A stretch of 64,000 bases of DNA from Pontibacter pudoricolor (GTDB taxonomy: Bacteria > Bacteroidota > Bacteroidia > Cytophagales > Hymenobacteraceae), in NCBI RefSeq assembly GCF_010092985.1, contig NZ_CP048106.1, forward strand, positions 3,224,001 to 3,288,000, given 5' to 3'. The notes under the pieces are model-generated. The model did no database searches, was not told the origin of the DNA, and was given only the letters and a program-made list of their open reading frames with translations. Of this stretch, positions 51,357 through 60,356 are shown in pieces. How positions within the stretch are numbered: position 1 is the first letter of the stretch; every line of letters begins with the position of its first letter. The position numbers were made by a program, and so were the translations under genes.

Positions 51357-52079
51357 TTATAGTTTAGAGATTTTGCTTGCTGCTGTTGTTTCAGCCTGAA
51401 TTTTAGGTGAGCCTGCATAAGCGATGTTTGATGCTCCGGAAGCGTTTATCTGCAATGTTTCGGATGCATTTACTTTTATTTTGCTGGCACCACTTGCACT
51501 AACCTTTACTCGTTTTGCTGCTAGTTCCTGCGTATCCACGTTGGATGCCCCGGACATATCGAGCTTTAGTTCATCGGCACGGCCAGTTAACACTACTTTG
51601 CTGGCACCGCTCATATTCGAAAATATTTTTTTAGCATCAATAGCCAGCTTCACGTTAGAGCCACCACTCATATCAAGCTGAAAATCACCTGCTTTGAAGG
51701 TAGATAAACCAACCACTTTTACACCGCCGCTTATCTCTACTTTCTCCAGCTCGTTAACTGTAATATAAGCTTTCATGCCTTTTCTGGAGTTTACGCTTCC
51801 TTTGGTGTATATGTGCAGCACGCCATTTTTAACTTCAGATACGATTTTATCCATTAGTCTTTCTTCAGCTTCTATTCTCAGCCCTTCCTGCTTGCCCTGC
51901 TTAACTTCTACTAAAAAACCTCCGCTAACTTTTATGCCTTTAAAGTTGGCTACCTTACGGTCTTGTGTCTGCAGGTTGCCCTTGCCTTTTACATCCTGCG
52001 CTATAATGGTGCCACTCAGCAAAGCAAAAGCAAGCACAAACGAAACAACGATGGCCATGTTGGCTGTAAAATTCTTCAT
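51357..52079 (-). CDS. Head-GIN (DUF2807) auto-transporter-adhesin-like protein
   Basis: 240 residues. Signal peptide (FVLAFALLSGTIIAQD), then right-handed beta-helix repeats: VEISGGVKVVGLSTFKAGDFQLDMSGGSNVKL, KLDMSGASNVDTQ and KVSASGASKIKV. The SGGSN/SGASN turns define the head-GIN domain of Bacteroidota. Probably exported; role unknown. Confidence 0.92.
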   Translation of the reverse strand: MKNFTANMAIVVSFVLAFALLSGTIIAQDVKGKGNLQTQDRKVANFKGIKVSGGFLVEVKQGKQEGLRIEAEERLMDKIVSEVKNGVLHIYTKGSVNSRKGMKAYITVNELEKVEISGGVKVVGLSTFKAGDFQLDMSGGSNVKLAIDAKKIFSNMSGASKVVLTGRADELKLDMSGASNVDTQELAAKRVKVSASGASKIKVNASETLQINASGASNIAYAGSPKIQAETTAASKISKL

Positions 52080-52315
52080 AGTTTTATTTTGTTGGTTTGA
52101 ATAGTGTTACAGAGCAGTTTGGTTGTTTTGACCTGCTACCACCTAATAGATGCAGCCAACTTTAAAAGGTTGCCTGAGCACTGAAAAAAATTTCAGCAAA
52201 CTGTAATCGCTTACCCTTCGGCACTGTTAATCTGTATTTTACAGTTATCAGGGCGGGCGGACCTGCAGTTTATCTAATAACTATAGTTTGCCTGTTTTAT
52301 TAAGCCCTTTGTGGT

Positions 52316-52443
52316 TAGTTTTGTAGCAGGTGCAACGCAGATCATGGTATCTGTTTGTAGTTACCAGCGCAATTATAGGGTTTAGTGAACGAGTGTTGTT
52401 TGTTTTTGCAACGGCAGGTGCTATTTGTAGGGCCTGCCGTTTT
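52316..52443 (+). ncRNA. Possible small RNA transcript (weak)
   Basis: TAGTTTTG (52316-52323) fits TAnnTTTG, and AACGGCAGG/CCTGCCGTT hairpin with TTTTGC follows at 52410-52445, so a transcript of about 110 nt is possible. No convincing -33 box at the right distance; may be the terminator of the minus-strand gene instead. Confidence 0.2.
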
Positions 52444-52464
52444 GCATGTAAAGCAGGCTATAGT

Positions 52465-52827
52465 TCAGTTGCCGGCTCGGGGGGCTTTATTAATACTGAA
52501 ATGGAACAACACTGCTCCGCAACTATAGCACAACACATCCCACACATCAGCCGTGTAAAGATCAGACAAACGGGGAAGCAACAGCTCGAAAAATATACTG
52601 AACAGCAGCACTGCCCACAAACTATAGTATAGCGGCAGCACAAAACTATAGTTGCCAAAGTATACCCGCTCGGCTGCCAATGCCACTGTAAGCACCACCG
52701 GCATACATAACACATCGTCGAGGTAGGAATGAAGTGGCGCTATATAAACATGTTGCCATTCCAGCAATTGGTTCAGGCAGAAAAGTGTAAGGCAAGCTAT
52801 AAAAACCGGATGGGCAAAGGTTCTCAT
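52465..52827 (-). CDS. Small integral-membrane protein (often labelled magnesium citrate transporter)
   Basis: 120 residues with about four membrane helices and a conserved LDDVLCMPVVLTVAL segment. In Bacteroidota similar proteins are labelled magnesium citrate secondary transporter, but this is only a small four-helix protein without transporter motifs. It follows the zinc-ribbon gene by 7 bp. The end overlaps the probable small-RNA hairpin region. Confidence 0.7.
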   Translation of the reverse strand: MRTFAHPVFIACLTLFCLNQLLEWQHVYIAPLHSYLDDVLCMPVVLTVALAAERVYFGNYSFVLPLYYSLWAVLLFSIFFELLLPRLSDLYTADVWDVLCYSCGAVLFHFSINKAPRAGN

Positions 52828-52834
52828 GCTATAA

Positions 52835-53029
52835 CTATACCGCTATTAGCCCAACCAGTAACATTAAAGCACCCAACACTGCCAGGAATATTTCGGCTGC
52901 ATTTAACCCTTTCAGGCTATACCATTTTTTTTGTGGGATCGGCTTACCACAGGCAGTGCAGACTGTAGTGCCGGCAGGTAGGTTAGCACCGCAATGCGCA
53001 CAAACTATAGTTAAGATATTATCGGACAT
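52835..53029 (-). CDS. Zinc-ribbon protein with one membrane helix
   Basis: 64 residues. CAHC-x13-CTAC gives a four-cysteine zinc ribbon (residues 10-27), followed by PIPQKKW and a hydrophobic tail (AEIFLAVLGALMLLVGLIAV). Short but well-formed; clustered with the rhomboid gene and the small membrane protein on the same strand. Probable membrane-tethered zinc-ribbon factor, role unknown. Confidence 0.75.
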   Translation of the reverse strand: MSDNILTIVCAHCGANLPAGTTVCTACGKPIPQKKWYSLKGLNAAEIFLAVLGALMLLVGLIAV

Positions 53030-53052
53030 AGTACTTTAACAAACCCAGTGCG

Positions 53053-54606
53053 TTACTTTGTTTTGATCACGACAGCGCCGTTAGCAGCTTCCTCTCCAAA
53101 GGCCTCCAGGGCTTGTTTGTTCTTAAGGATTGTAATATTGTCGATATCATTTTCTTTAAGGCCTGCTGCCTGAGCTGGCATTTCACCCTCTCCTATAAGG
53201 CCAACTTTAACTCCATCTACTACCAAAAGTGCTTTCCCCGGCGGATTATCTGTTCCTAAAGTATTCTCTGTAGCTTCAGATACATCATGTAAGGTTTTAT
53301 CTACTACTTCGCTTTCTTTGCCTTGCCGCAATGCATTTACATAACCATCTATGGCCCACAAAATCTGTTGCTGCTTCGGGTTTAACAGTTCACGGTCGTT
53401 CTGCAGGTCATCGCGCAGCATTTCATACGATTTTTTACGCAGGCGCACATAATCCAGCATTACCAGTACACGGTCTTTTTCTTTTCCGTCCACATCTTCT
53501 ATTTCTTCCAGCATTACCTCAGCTTCCTCCCATAGTTTTATTCCGGCTTCTACTTTAGGCACAAATTCGCTGGCGCTGGCATTTTCACCAACCTCCGAAA
53601 TCTGCTGCAATGGTTGTAGCGCTATAGTTTCTTTCTGAACAATCTGGTCCATGGTATACAGGTAGCGCTTCTGCCCGTTAAACGGAATAAGGTTGTAAGC
53701 AACTATAACCAAAACAAGCCCGGCGCCAGCCATTATAGCATTGCCTGTTAAACTATAGTTTGCCGTAACCAAGCGCTTTGAGCGCAGCATAAGCACCGCC
53801 CCCAGAATAAGCCCGGCTACCAGACCGCCTGCATGCGCCGCATTGTCTATACCATCCGTCATCCCGAAGCCCAGGTTAATGGCTATCACAAATCCCAGGT
53901 TACCCAGCATGGCCCTTTTATCTTTCCATGACAGTTTCTGCTCCAGTGCCATTACTACCAGCAGTAAGCCAAACATCCCGAAAATTGCTCCCGATGCCCC
54001 CACTCCTACTCTGGTACCATCCCACCAGGTACTTACAAGGCTGCCGGACAAACCGCACAACAGGTAAGAGATCAGGAACGGTACACGGCCCAACATTACT
54101 TCCAGCTGACGCCCTACGCTTACCAGCGCCAGCATATTTAACAACAGGTGTATGATGCCGGCATGTATAAATGTGCTGGTAAGCAACCGCCACCACTGCC
54201 CCGACAAGGTATAAGGCCCATAGTTGCCCCCTACCGCAAAAAGCTGCCCCGCCTGCGGACTTATAAAACTGATGCCGGCCAGCACCATAACTATAAACAC
54301 CAGGAGATTTATGTTTAACAGGATAGGCGTAATGTAGTACCCGGGCTGCGGCACAAGCACCTGCAGAAAGTCTTTTACCTTTTCTGCTATAGTTTTAGGT
54401 CGATTTTCCTGCTCCAGTTTTGCCTCATATACTGCCTGCGTATAGTGTTTAATGTCTTCCAGGTTGGGCACCTGTATATCTCGGTTTTCCAGTTCTGCTA
54501 TAACGGCGAGAGTAATTTCGGGCTCGTACTGCTCGCGGGACTGCAACAGGTTTAATAACTGCGCAGTGTCAAGCATAGCCAACTCGGCAGCAAGGGTATC
54601 TTCCAT
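53053..54606 (-). CDS. Rhomboid intramembrane serine protease with C-terminal TonB-plug-like tail
   Basis: 517 residues. Rhomboid core at about residues 90-320: WR at 139-140, H148/H153/N157, catalytic Ser205 in GVGASGAIFG and His258 (NAAHAGG). The 90-residue N-terminus is soluble and the C-terminus (residues 320-517) is an additional helical domain ending in DIDNITILKNKQ ... ANGAVVIKTK, the pattern of the TonB-dependent receptor plug (usually LKDAxxxxIYGxxAxNGVVIITTK). Known in some Bacteroidota enzymes of other families. Substrate unknown; co-located with two small membrane-linked genes. Confidence 0.88.
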   Translation of the reverse strand: MEDTLAAELAMLDTAQLLNLLQSREQYEPEITLAVIAELENRDIQVPNLEDIKHYTQAVYEAKLEQENRPKTIAEKVKDFLQVLVPQPGYYITPILLNINLLVFIVMVLAGISFISPQAGQLFAVGGNYGPYTLSGQWWRLLTSTFIHAGIIHLLLNMLALVSVGRQLEVMLGRVPFLISYLLCGLSGSLVSTWWDGTRVGVGASGAIFGMFGLLLVVMALEQKLSWKDKRAMLGNLGFVIAINLGFGMTDGIDNAAHAGGLVAGLILGAVLMLRSKRLVTANYSLTGNAIMAGAGLVLVIVAYNLIPFNGQKRYLYTMDQIVQKETIALQPLQQISEVGENASASEFVPKVEAGIKLWEEAEVMLEEIEDVDGKEKDRVLVMLDYVRLRKKSYEMLRDDLQNDRELLNPKQQQILWAIDGYVNALRQGKESEVVDKTLHDVSEATENTLGTDNPPGKALLVVDGVKVGLIGEGEMPAQAAGLKENDIDNITILKNKQALEAFGEEAANGAVVIKTK

Positions 54607-54910
54607 CTGATAAAGTATTATTTTATAAAGATAGGCAAGGCGCAGGCAAGCACAAAATGCGGTAATAAGAGAAGTTTGTGTAACTATAAAAATCTATAGC
54701 CTATGTTATGCTGGGCAGAGAAAATAGTTTCCTTCAAAAATTAGGGTGATACTGGCAGGCCTGGTGCTATATTCTGTGTATTCCTGAAAAATAAAGCAGG
54801 CTTAGCTTAAAATTTTTAAACAAAATGTGGCTTTAAATGCAGGAAATAGGCTTTCTGAAAAAAATAAAAAAATATTTGCCTGTTCTCTTGCTTTTAGAAA
54901 ACAGGACTCA

Positions 54911-55150
54911 TAATTTTGCACCCGAATTGAGAGACAGTTTATCGGAAAGCTAATGTGTGAATAAAAATTTAGAGTTCCAAATCTCACAATGATTTTTTTC
55001 GTGGGCGTTAATTTATTTTTATGCCCCGTTTTTACAAAATAGAAAAATACCCCTTGCGGGATAAAGATAAGGTTAGTTAAAGTTAGATTAGTTTAGTTTG
55101 TTTTAAGGTGAGAGAAAGCCCAGTCATTTTGACGGGGCTTTTCTCATTTA
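54911..55150 (+). ncRNA. Candidate small non-coding RNA (about 225 nt)
   Basis: TTG at 54888-54890, 20 bases, then TAATTTTG (54911-54918), an excellent Bacteroidota promoter in a 556-bp gene-free gap. GGGCGT/ATGCCC with TTTTT near 55003-55034 is a possible early terminator, and GAGAAAGCCC/GGGCTTTTCTC at 55112-55145 is a strong late one. No ORF of note (one 17-codon ATG frame at 54989). 6S-like or another regulatory RNA is possible, but I cannot fold it reliably by eye. The terminator also serves nothing on the minus strand. Confidence 0.45.
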
Positions 55151-55163
55151 TAGGGGTTATAGT

Positions 55164-55673
55164 TTACTTCAGGTACTTTTCAGGAATAGGCTGTTTCGCT
55201 GTTTCGGGAGTAAACAACAGGCTGGCAATCCACCACCGGCCTTTGTCGAAAACCAGTTGATAGGTGTTTACGCCCCTTGCTTCTACTTTGCCATCTTTAC
55301 CGTAGCGGGTTTCATAGGTTTGGAAAGCTGTGGCCAGGTTCCCGAATCGCTCGATGCGCAGGCCAAGCACATTTTCATAAAAGCCCAGTTCTGCATAAGC
55401 CGGCCCGTTGCGCTCGGCAAACTTCTCTACAGTCGTTATGCGTACAAAACTGCTGTCGCCTTTAAAGAAAACACCACCCATCTGCGCATTCGGCAGGAAC
55501 AGGGCTTTAAACTTTTCCATGTCGCGCTGCTGCCCTTTCGGTCCTGATATGATCTTTAAACCGGTTTCTGTTATGGCTTCTATAGTTGCTACCTCCTTTG
55601 GCGAAACTATAGTCTGTGCCTGGGTAACTATAGTTACAACTGCGATGAGTATAAAGGTGAGTAGTGTTTTCAT
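55164..55673 (-). CDS. Exported NTF2-like protein
   Basis: 169 residues. Signal peptide (TFILIAVVTIVTQAQ), then an alpha+beta domain with FKALFLPNAQMGG, TAFQTYETRYGKDGKVEARGVNTYQLVFDKGRWWIASLLF, the pattern of NTF2-like/SnoaL proteins. No catalytic residues assigned. It stands next to the TonB-like gene on the same strand, 15 bp away. Confidence 0.75.
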   Translation of the reverse strand: MKTLLTFILIAVVTIVTQAQTIVSPKEVATIEAITETGLKIISGPKGQQRDMEKFKALFLPNAQMGGVFFKGDSSFVRITTVEKFAERNGPAYAELGFYENVLGLRIERFGNLATAFQTYETRYGKDGKVEARGVNTYQLVFDKGRWWIASLLFTPETAKQPIPEKYLK

Positions 55674-55688
55674 AGTTCAGTAGTTAAA

Positions 55689-56531
55689 TTACCATTTAGT
55701 ACTAGCAACAAAGCGCAGCGGTAACGTGAATGCCATGTCTTCAGGCTTGCCTTCTACAAGTGCAGGTTCCCAGTTCGGTAGCGTTTTTACAACACGAACA
55801 GCTTCAGCATCCAGCTCAGGGTCTACGCTTTGCACTACTTCTATATCTTTAATTACGCCGGTTTCGCTTATCACAAAAGCTACCATAACAACACCGCCAA
55901 CACCTCGCTGGTGTGCTGATTTAGGGTACTTCAGATTTCGGGATAAATGACGCATAAGCTGTTGCTCGCCACCTTTATATTTTGGCATCACTATCATCCT
56001 GAAAAATTTCAGCTCTTTGCCTTCCTTATCAAACAGTTTTCCCGAGATCAGCTCATTCTGGTTGTAAACCTCTATCCGACGCAGCTCGCCCGTTTCGTAG
56101 TAAGCTTTTAGTGTGTCCTGTAGTTTATAGTTCTGATAGTGCTGCACATAATGCATTTGCCCGTTCTCATACCAGCTTTTATACGGCCCATGCAACTCGT
56201 CTTTCACATAAATAGCCTCTGTCTTCAGCTTCCCGTTCGGGTACCACTCGTAATGCATACCTTCCAAGATCCCTCGCCCATAAACCCCGCCATGTAAGTT
56301 GCTATAGTTAAACAGGCTGGTTTTTGAACTGTCGGCTACTAAGTAGCGGGTACGGGTGCCGCCCCAGCCTTCTTCCTTTTTCTCTTCAACCTCAAAATAA
56401 TGGGCTTCCTGAACAGCTACCTCTGCACGTCCGCTTTTGCTAAGGTATCTTACGGTTTTAGTTTGCGCAGTAGCACTGTGGGCTGTTACAAGTAAAATTA
56501 TTGCTGCCAGGCAGGTGCAAAGTGTTTTCAT
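55689..56531 (-). CDS. TonB-C energy-transducer protein with MORN-type repeats
   Basis: 280 residues. Signal peptide (IILLVTAHSATAQ), MORN-variant repeats such as YEWYPNGKLKTEAIY, KSWYENGQMHYVQHY and KAYYETGELRRIEVY (residues 100-170), and a C-terminal TonB domain (YPKSAHQRGVGGVVMVAFVISETG, DAEAVRVVKTLPNWEPAL). No N-terminal membrane anchor, so it is not a classical TonB. Co-transcribed with the NTF2-like gene. Confidence 0.9.
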   Translation of the reverse strand: MKTLCTCLAAIILLVTAHSATAQTKTVRYLSKSGRAEVAVQEAHYFEVEEKKEEGWGGTRTRYLVADSSKTSLFNYSNLHGGVYGRGILEGMHYEWYPNGKLKTEAIYVKDELHGPYKSWYENGQMHYVQHYQNYKLQDTLKAYYETGELRRIEVYNQNELISGKLFDKEGKELKFFRMIVMPKYKGGEQQLMRHLSRNLKYPKSAHQRGVGGVVMVAFVISETGVIKDIEVVQSVDPELDAEAVRVVKTLPNWEPALVEGKPEDMAFTLPLRFVASTKW

Positions 56532-56653
56532 AAACTAAAAATACAGAAACAATCCAAAATGCAGGTATTGCATGGTAAAATTCATGCTCTATGAGCTATC
56601 GTTAAACATTCTCTCCTACCGTTGGTATAGTTATTTTGCGTATCTATAGTTAG

Positions 56654-58507
56654 ATGAAGATTTTCAGAGATAAACCTGCGGCCGCACCCAAAGCCGCTAA
56701 CGATAAAAAGAGTTTTAAAGAACAGGTTGGTGCGCTTAAAAACCTGCCTAAATTTTTCCGTTTGATCTGGGAAACGAGCCCTTCCATGACCATCGGCAAC
56801 ATGCTGCTGCGCCTGGTAAAATCGGCCCTGCCCCTTTCGATGCTGTATATCGGCAAGCTGATCATTGATGAAGTGATCCGGCTGATAGCGGTGACCGGCG
56901 AACGCGACCTCTCTTACCTGTGGATGCTGGTGGCTGCCGAATTGGGCCTGGCTATAGTTTCGGACCTTATCAGCCGGGGCATTACCCTGCTAGACAGCTT
57001 GCTTGGTGACCTTTTCTCCAACAAAACATCTGTTACCCTGATAGAGCATGCTGCTACCTTAGACCTGACACAATTTGAAGATGCCACTTTTTACGACAAA
57101 CTGGAGCGGGCACGACGGCAGACGGTAACGCGGGTAGTGCTGATGTCGCAGGTCCTATCACAGGTGCAGGATATCGTAACTATAGGATTTCTGGCAGTAG
57201 GTCTTGTCGCATTTAATCCGTGGCTTATTCTTATTCTGTTGGTAGCCGTTATTCCGTCGTTCCTGGGCGAAACACATTTTAACGAGCGCACCTATTCCCT
57301 CTCCCGCTCTTGGACGCCCGAACGGCGCGAACTGGATTACCTGCGTTACATTGGAGCATCTGACGAAACAGCAAAAGAGATCAAGACCTTTAACCTGTCG
57401 GGTTTCCTGGCAGACCGGTTCAAGCTGTTATCCGATAAATATTACCTGCTCAATAAAAAGCTGATCGTGAGGCGGGCTGTGTGGGGAATTGCGCTTTCGG
57501 CTTTGGGTACGCTGGCCTATTACGGTGCCTACATTTTTATACTTGCCCAAACAGTTGCAGGTATCATAACAGTAGGTAGCCTTACTTTTCTGGCCGGCTC
57601 GTTCAGCAGCATGCGCGGGCTGCTGCAGGGCATCATGACGCGTTTCTCACAGATTGCAGAAAGTGCTCTGTACCTGCAGGACCTGTTTGATTTCCTGGAG
57701 CTGAAACCACAGATAACGCCGCCTGCAAACCCTATACCTGTACCACGCCCGATACAACATGGCTTTACCTTCGAGAATGTGGGTTTTAAGTACCAGAACA
57801 GCGAGCGGTGGGCAGTACGCAACTTAAGCTTCCATTTGCGGGCCGGCGAGAAACTGGCACTGGTAGGAGAAAACGGAGCCGGCAAAACAACCCTGGTAAA
57901 GTTACTGGCAAGGTTATATGAGCCTACCGAAGGCCGCATCCTGCTAGATGGCGTGGACCTGCGCGAGTATGACCTGAACGACCTGCGCCACCAGGTTGGC
58001 ATTATTTTCCAGGACTATGTGCGCTTCCAGATGTCGGCTTCCGACAACATTGCCATAGGTCAGATCAGCAACATCCGCGACAAAGAGCGCATACAAGGTT
58101 CGGCGCAAAAAAGCCTGGCCGATCCGGTTATTCAGCGCCTGCCCGATAAGTACGACCAGGTGCTCGGTAAGCGCTTTAACAAAGGCGTGGAGCTATCGGG
58201 TGGCGAGTGGCAGAAAGTGGCGCTGGCGCGTGCTTATATGCGCGATGCACAGCTTCTGATACTAGATGAGCCAACCTCAGCCCTGGATGCCCGTGCCGAA
58301 CACGAAGTTTTCTTAAGGTTCTCGGAACTGATAGCAGGTAAAACGGCAGTGCTCATCTCCCACCGCTTCTCAACAGTACGTATGGCCGACCGGATCCTGT
58401 TCCTGGAGCAAGGCCAGTTAAAAGAGCTTGGCTCGCACGAAGAACTGCTGGCACATAACGGAAAATATGCTGAGCTGTTTAAACTTCAGGCAAAAGGCTA
58501 TCAGTAA
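56654..58507 (+). CDS. ABC exporter (permease-ATPase fusion)
   Basis: 617 residues. N-terminal six-helix membrane domain (residues about 40-350) and a type I ABC ATPase: Walker A LVGENGAGKTTLVKLL, LSGGEWQKVALARAY, Walker B LLILDEPTSALDARAEHEV, H-loop LISHRFSTV. Homodimeric exporter of lipid, peptide or drug. The Q-loop is IIFQDYVRFQMSASDNI. Substrate not evident. Followed by the composite palindromic element. Confidence 0.94.
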   Translation: MKIFRDKPAAAPKAANDKKSFKEQVGALKNLPKFFRLIWETSPSMTIGNMLLRLVKSALPLSMLYIGKLIIDEVIRLIAVTGERDLSYLWMLVAAELGLAIVSDLISRGITLLDSLLGDLFSNKTSVTLIEHAATLDLTQFEDATFYDKLERARRQTVTRVVLMSQVLSQVQDIVTIGFLAVGLVAFNPWLILILLVAVIPSFLGETHFNERTYSLSRSWTPERRELDYLRYIGASDETAKEIKTFNLSGFLADRFKLLSDKYYLLNKKLIVRRAVWGIALSALGTLAYYGAYIFILAQTVAGIITVGSLTFLAGSFSSMRGLLQGIMTRFSQIAESALYLQDLFDFLELKPQITPPANPIPVPRPIQHGFTFENVGFKYQNSERWAVRNLSFHLRAGEKLALVGENGAGKTTLVKLLARLYEPTEGRILLDGVDLREYDLNDLRHQVGIIFQDYVRFQMSASDNIAIGQISNIRDKERIQGSAQKSLADPVIQRLPDKYDQVLGKRFNKGVELSGGEWQKVALARAYMRDAQLLILDEPTSALDARAEHEVFLRFSELIAGKTAVLISHRFSTVRMADRILFLEQGQLKELGSHEELLAHNGKYAELFKLQAKGYQ

Positions 58508-58537
58508 ATAAGGAGATTAAACTGATTCTGATCACTG

Positions 58538-58975
58538 TCTGAACCGGGATTAAGGAGAATTTCAGGGATTTAGTGGATTGTATGCCGCAAGTTTAACGAA
58601 GTGTAACTTGTGGTAAAGTGTGGGGCCAGTTTGTAACTGGCTTTCTGCAGTAGCGCTCAACTATAGTTTTCAGGAAACTATAGTTAAGCAAATCTATAGT
58701 TCAGGCCATTTTTAAACTATAGTTCTATAGTTACGGCTATAGTAAGGATTGCTTTTTAAAAGTAATGCCAGTTACAAACTGGCTGCTATGCTCAGCCACA
58801 AGTTACGCTAATGCTAAACTTGCGGCATTATATGTTGTATGAATCAAAGATATCCTGAATAGTATAGCTATAGTTTCTTAGCGGGGACATAAGGTGTTGC
58901 GTCTCTACAAGTCCGGCAATCCTACAAGTCTCATTTTATCCAGGTCCCGACAAAACCTTGCTTAATCACTTGTCC
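58538..58975. repeat. MITE-like palindromic element copy B with composite flanks
   Basis: Core 58585-58825 (241 bp): terminal arms of 29-30 bp (58585-58613 and 58796-58825) matching copy A at 24494-24738; the right arms of A and B share 28 of 30 bases, the inner CAGTTTGTAACTGGC pair also recurs. Left flank holds CTGAACCGGGATTAA (58540-58554), right flank the GACATAAGGTGTTGCGTCTC palindrome and GACAAAACCTTGCTTAATCAC (58950-58970). Six AACTATAG-type sites lie in the core. No ORF. Confidence 0.85.
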
Positions 58976-59007
58976 TGAACGCCTGGTCCACGTGGAACAT
59001 AGAAGCT

Positions 59008-59454
59008 TTAGTTAATATAAGCTGTAGATGACTGGTTAAGAAAGTCTTCCGCTTCTTCGCAGGAATTGAAATTACGGTAGGGCAACGTTGTATTTGAAAC
59101 AATGGAATTGGCCTGCAGGTTTGCGATCTTGTCGGTGGGCAAAACATTAGCTACCTGCTTAACCCCAGCTTGTATTACCAGTTTCTGCGCCTCCAGGTGT
59201 ATTTCATTTAATTCCTGCGGATGCGTGATCATAGAGCGCATGTCTGTAAGCACTGTAAAGTTGGCTTGCGTAAGTGACACTGCTTTTTTCCAATCCTCTA
59301 TAAGCTCAGATACTACTTCTTTATTCTTCCAGTAGCCATGTACAGTAAAGTAGATTCGGTTTTTAGCCTTGTCTATTTTAAGCTCATAGCTTGCATTACT
59401 CGCAATTTGCTCGCTGGCATTTTCTGGGGTGCTATGAAGGTCGGTGCTATACAT
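59008..59454 (-). CDS. Hypothetical STAS/SpoIIAA-like protein
   Basis: 148 residues. No signal peptide. ELKIDKAKNRIYFTVHGYWKNKEVVSELIEDWKKAV and FTVLTDMRSMITHPQEL have the beta-alpha pattern of a SpoIIAA-like/STAS domain. A polar N-terminus precedes it. Expressed alone; function unknown. Confidence 0.65.
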   Translation of the reverse strand: MYSTDLHSTPENASEQIASNASYELKIDKAKNRIYFTVHGYWKNKEVVSELIEDWKKAVSLTQANFTVLTDMRSMITHPQELNEIHLEAQKLVIQAGVKQVANVLPTDKIANLQANSIVSNTTLPYRNFNSCEEAEDFLNQSSTAYIN

Positions 59455-59799
59455 TGGAGTATTGTACGGTTAAGTAGCTATAAGGCTTTATACTTTACCT
59501 AGTTTTTATTGAGACGTAGTGGGCATTTTATAAGTTTGAGCATTATTCTGACAAGGTTTGCTGTAAATACCTCAAATCTGCTCCCACACTTTTATTGTAT
59601 CGCATTTTGTACCCTCACACAAAAACACCCTGTTATTTTATTTTCAGAAGTTGTTCCAGGCCAGTGTTCTCCAAACTATAGTTAGAGCTTATAAGTCAGG
59701 GCAACCGCACTAATCCCGGTTACTTATCAGGAAGGAATTATTGAAGATAGTGGTACAAAGGTATAGAGATGCGGTACCCGGATTTGGTTGCTGGTGCAG
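59455..59799. other. Intergenic region, no gene found
   Basis: About 345 bp between the STAS-like and fasciclin genes. It holds one AACTATAGTT copy (59675) and a TAATCCCGGTTAC-type fragment, but no ORF, hairpin or TAnnTTTG box that I can support. Confidence 0.55.
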
Positions 59800-60270
59800 T
59801 TAGTTGCTTAGTTTGCCGCTTACGATGTGTACTATTCCGTTCTTTAGCTCCGTATCAGGTTTTATGATGCTTACGCCATTTACCAGGGTATTCTTTTTAC
59901 GGCAAACAGTTATAGTTTCACCATTCAGAGCCTGTAGTTTAGCTCCGTCTTTCAGATCCTTTTCAGTGTATTTCCCTTTCACAATGTGGCCGGCCATTAC
60001 CATGCGTATCTTATCGGCAGGCTCATTCTGCAACGCTTTTAACTCAGCCTCCGGCGGGGCAAATAAGGTGTAAGGCGAATCGCCGGAAAGGGCCGGAACA
60101 AGGCCGGCAGTAGTTAGCAAACTTACCAGAACAGGCCTGTCTTTCATGATGTATTCGATCATGGTTATCCGGGCATTTTCGGCAGATGCTACGGTCTGGG
60201 CCTGTACGTTTGAGTTCGTAAACAGAAAGGCAGACAGGGCGAATGCTAGTAAAAAGTTAGAGGGGCGCAT
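59800..60270 (-). CDS. Fasciclin-domain secreted protein
   Basis: 156 residues. Signal peptide (LLAFALSAFLFTNSNVQAQ) and one fasciclin (FAS1) domain: SLLTTAGLVPALSGDSPYTLFAPPEAELKAL, VMAGHIVKGKYTEKDL, NGVSIIKPDTELKNGIVHIVSGKLS. Adhesion-type domain, probably exported; no partner identified. Confidence 0.94.
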   Translation of the reverse strand: MRPSNFLLAFALSAFLFTNSNVQAQTVASAENARITMIEYIMKDRPVLVSLLTTAGLVPALSGDSPYTLFAPPEAELKALQNEPADKIRMVMAGHIVKGKYTEKDLKDGAKLQALNGETITVCRKKNTLVNGVSIIKPDTELKNGIVHIVSGKLSN

Positions 60271-60356
60271 AAGTGTAAGCGTTTGTTTTCAAACACTTAT
60301 ACGCATAATCCTCAGTAAAGTAACTTTATATTATACACTTACAAAAAACAGTGCAA

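Noticed and set aside
54802..54987. 61-residue minus-strand ORF in the small-RNA candidate region
   Set aside because: Composition is non-coding-like and it lies opposite the -33/-7 boxes.
58962..59147. 61-residue minus-strand ORF overlapping the STAS-like gene end
   Set aside because: It overlaps repeat flank and the start of the STAS-like gene's 3' region; no domain.
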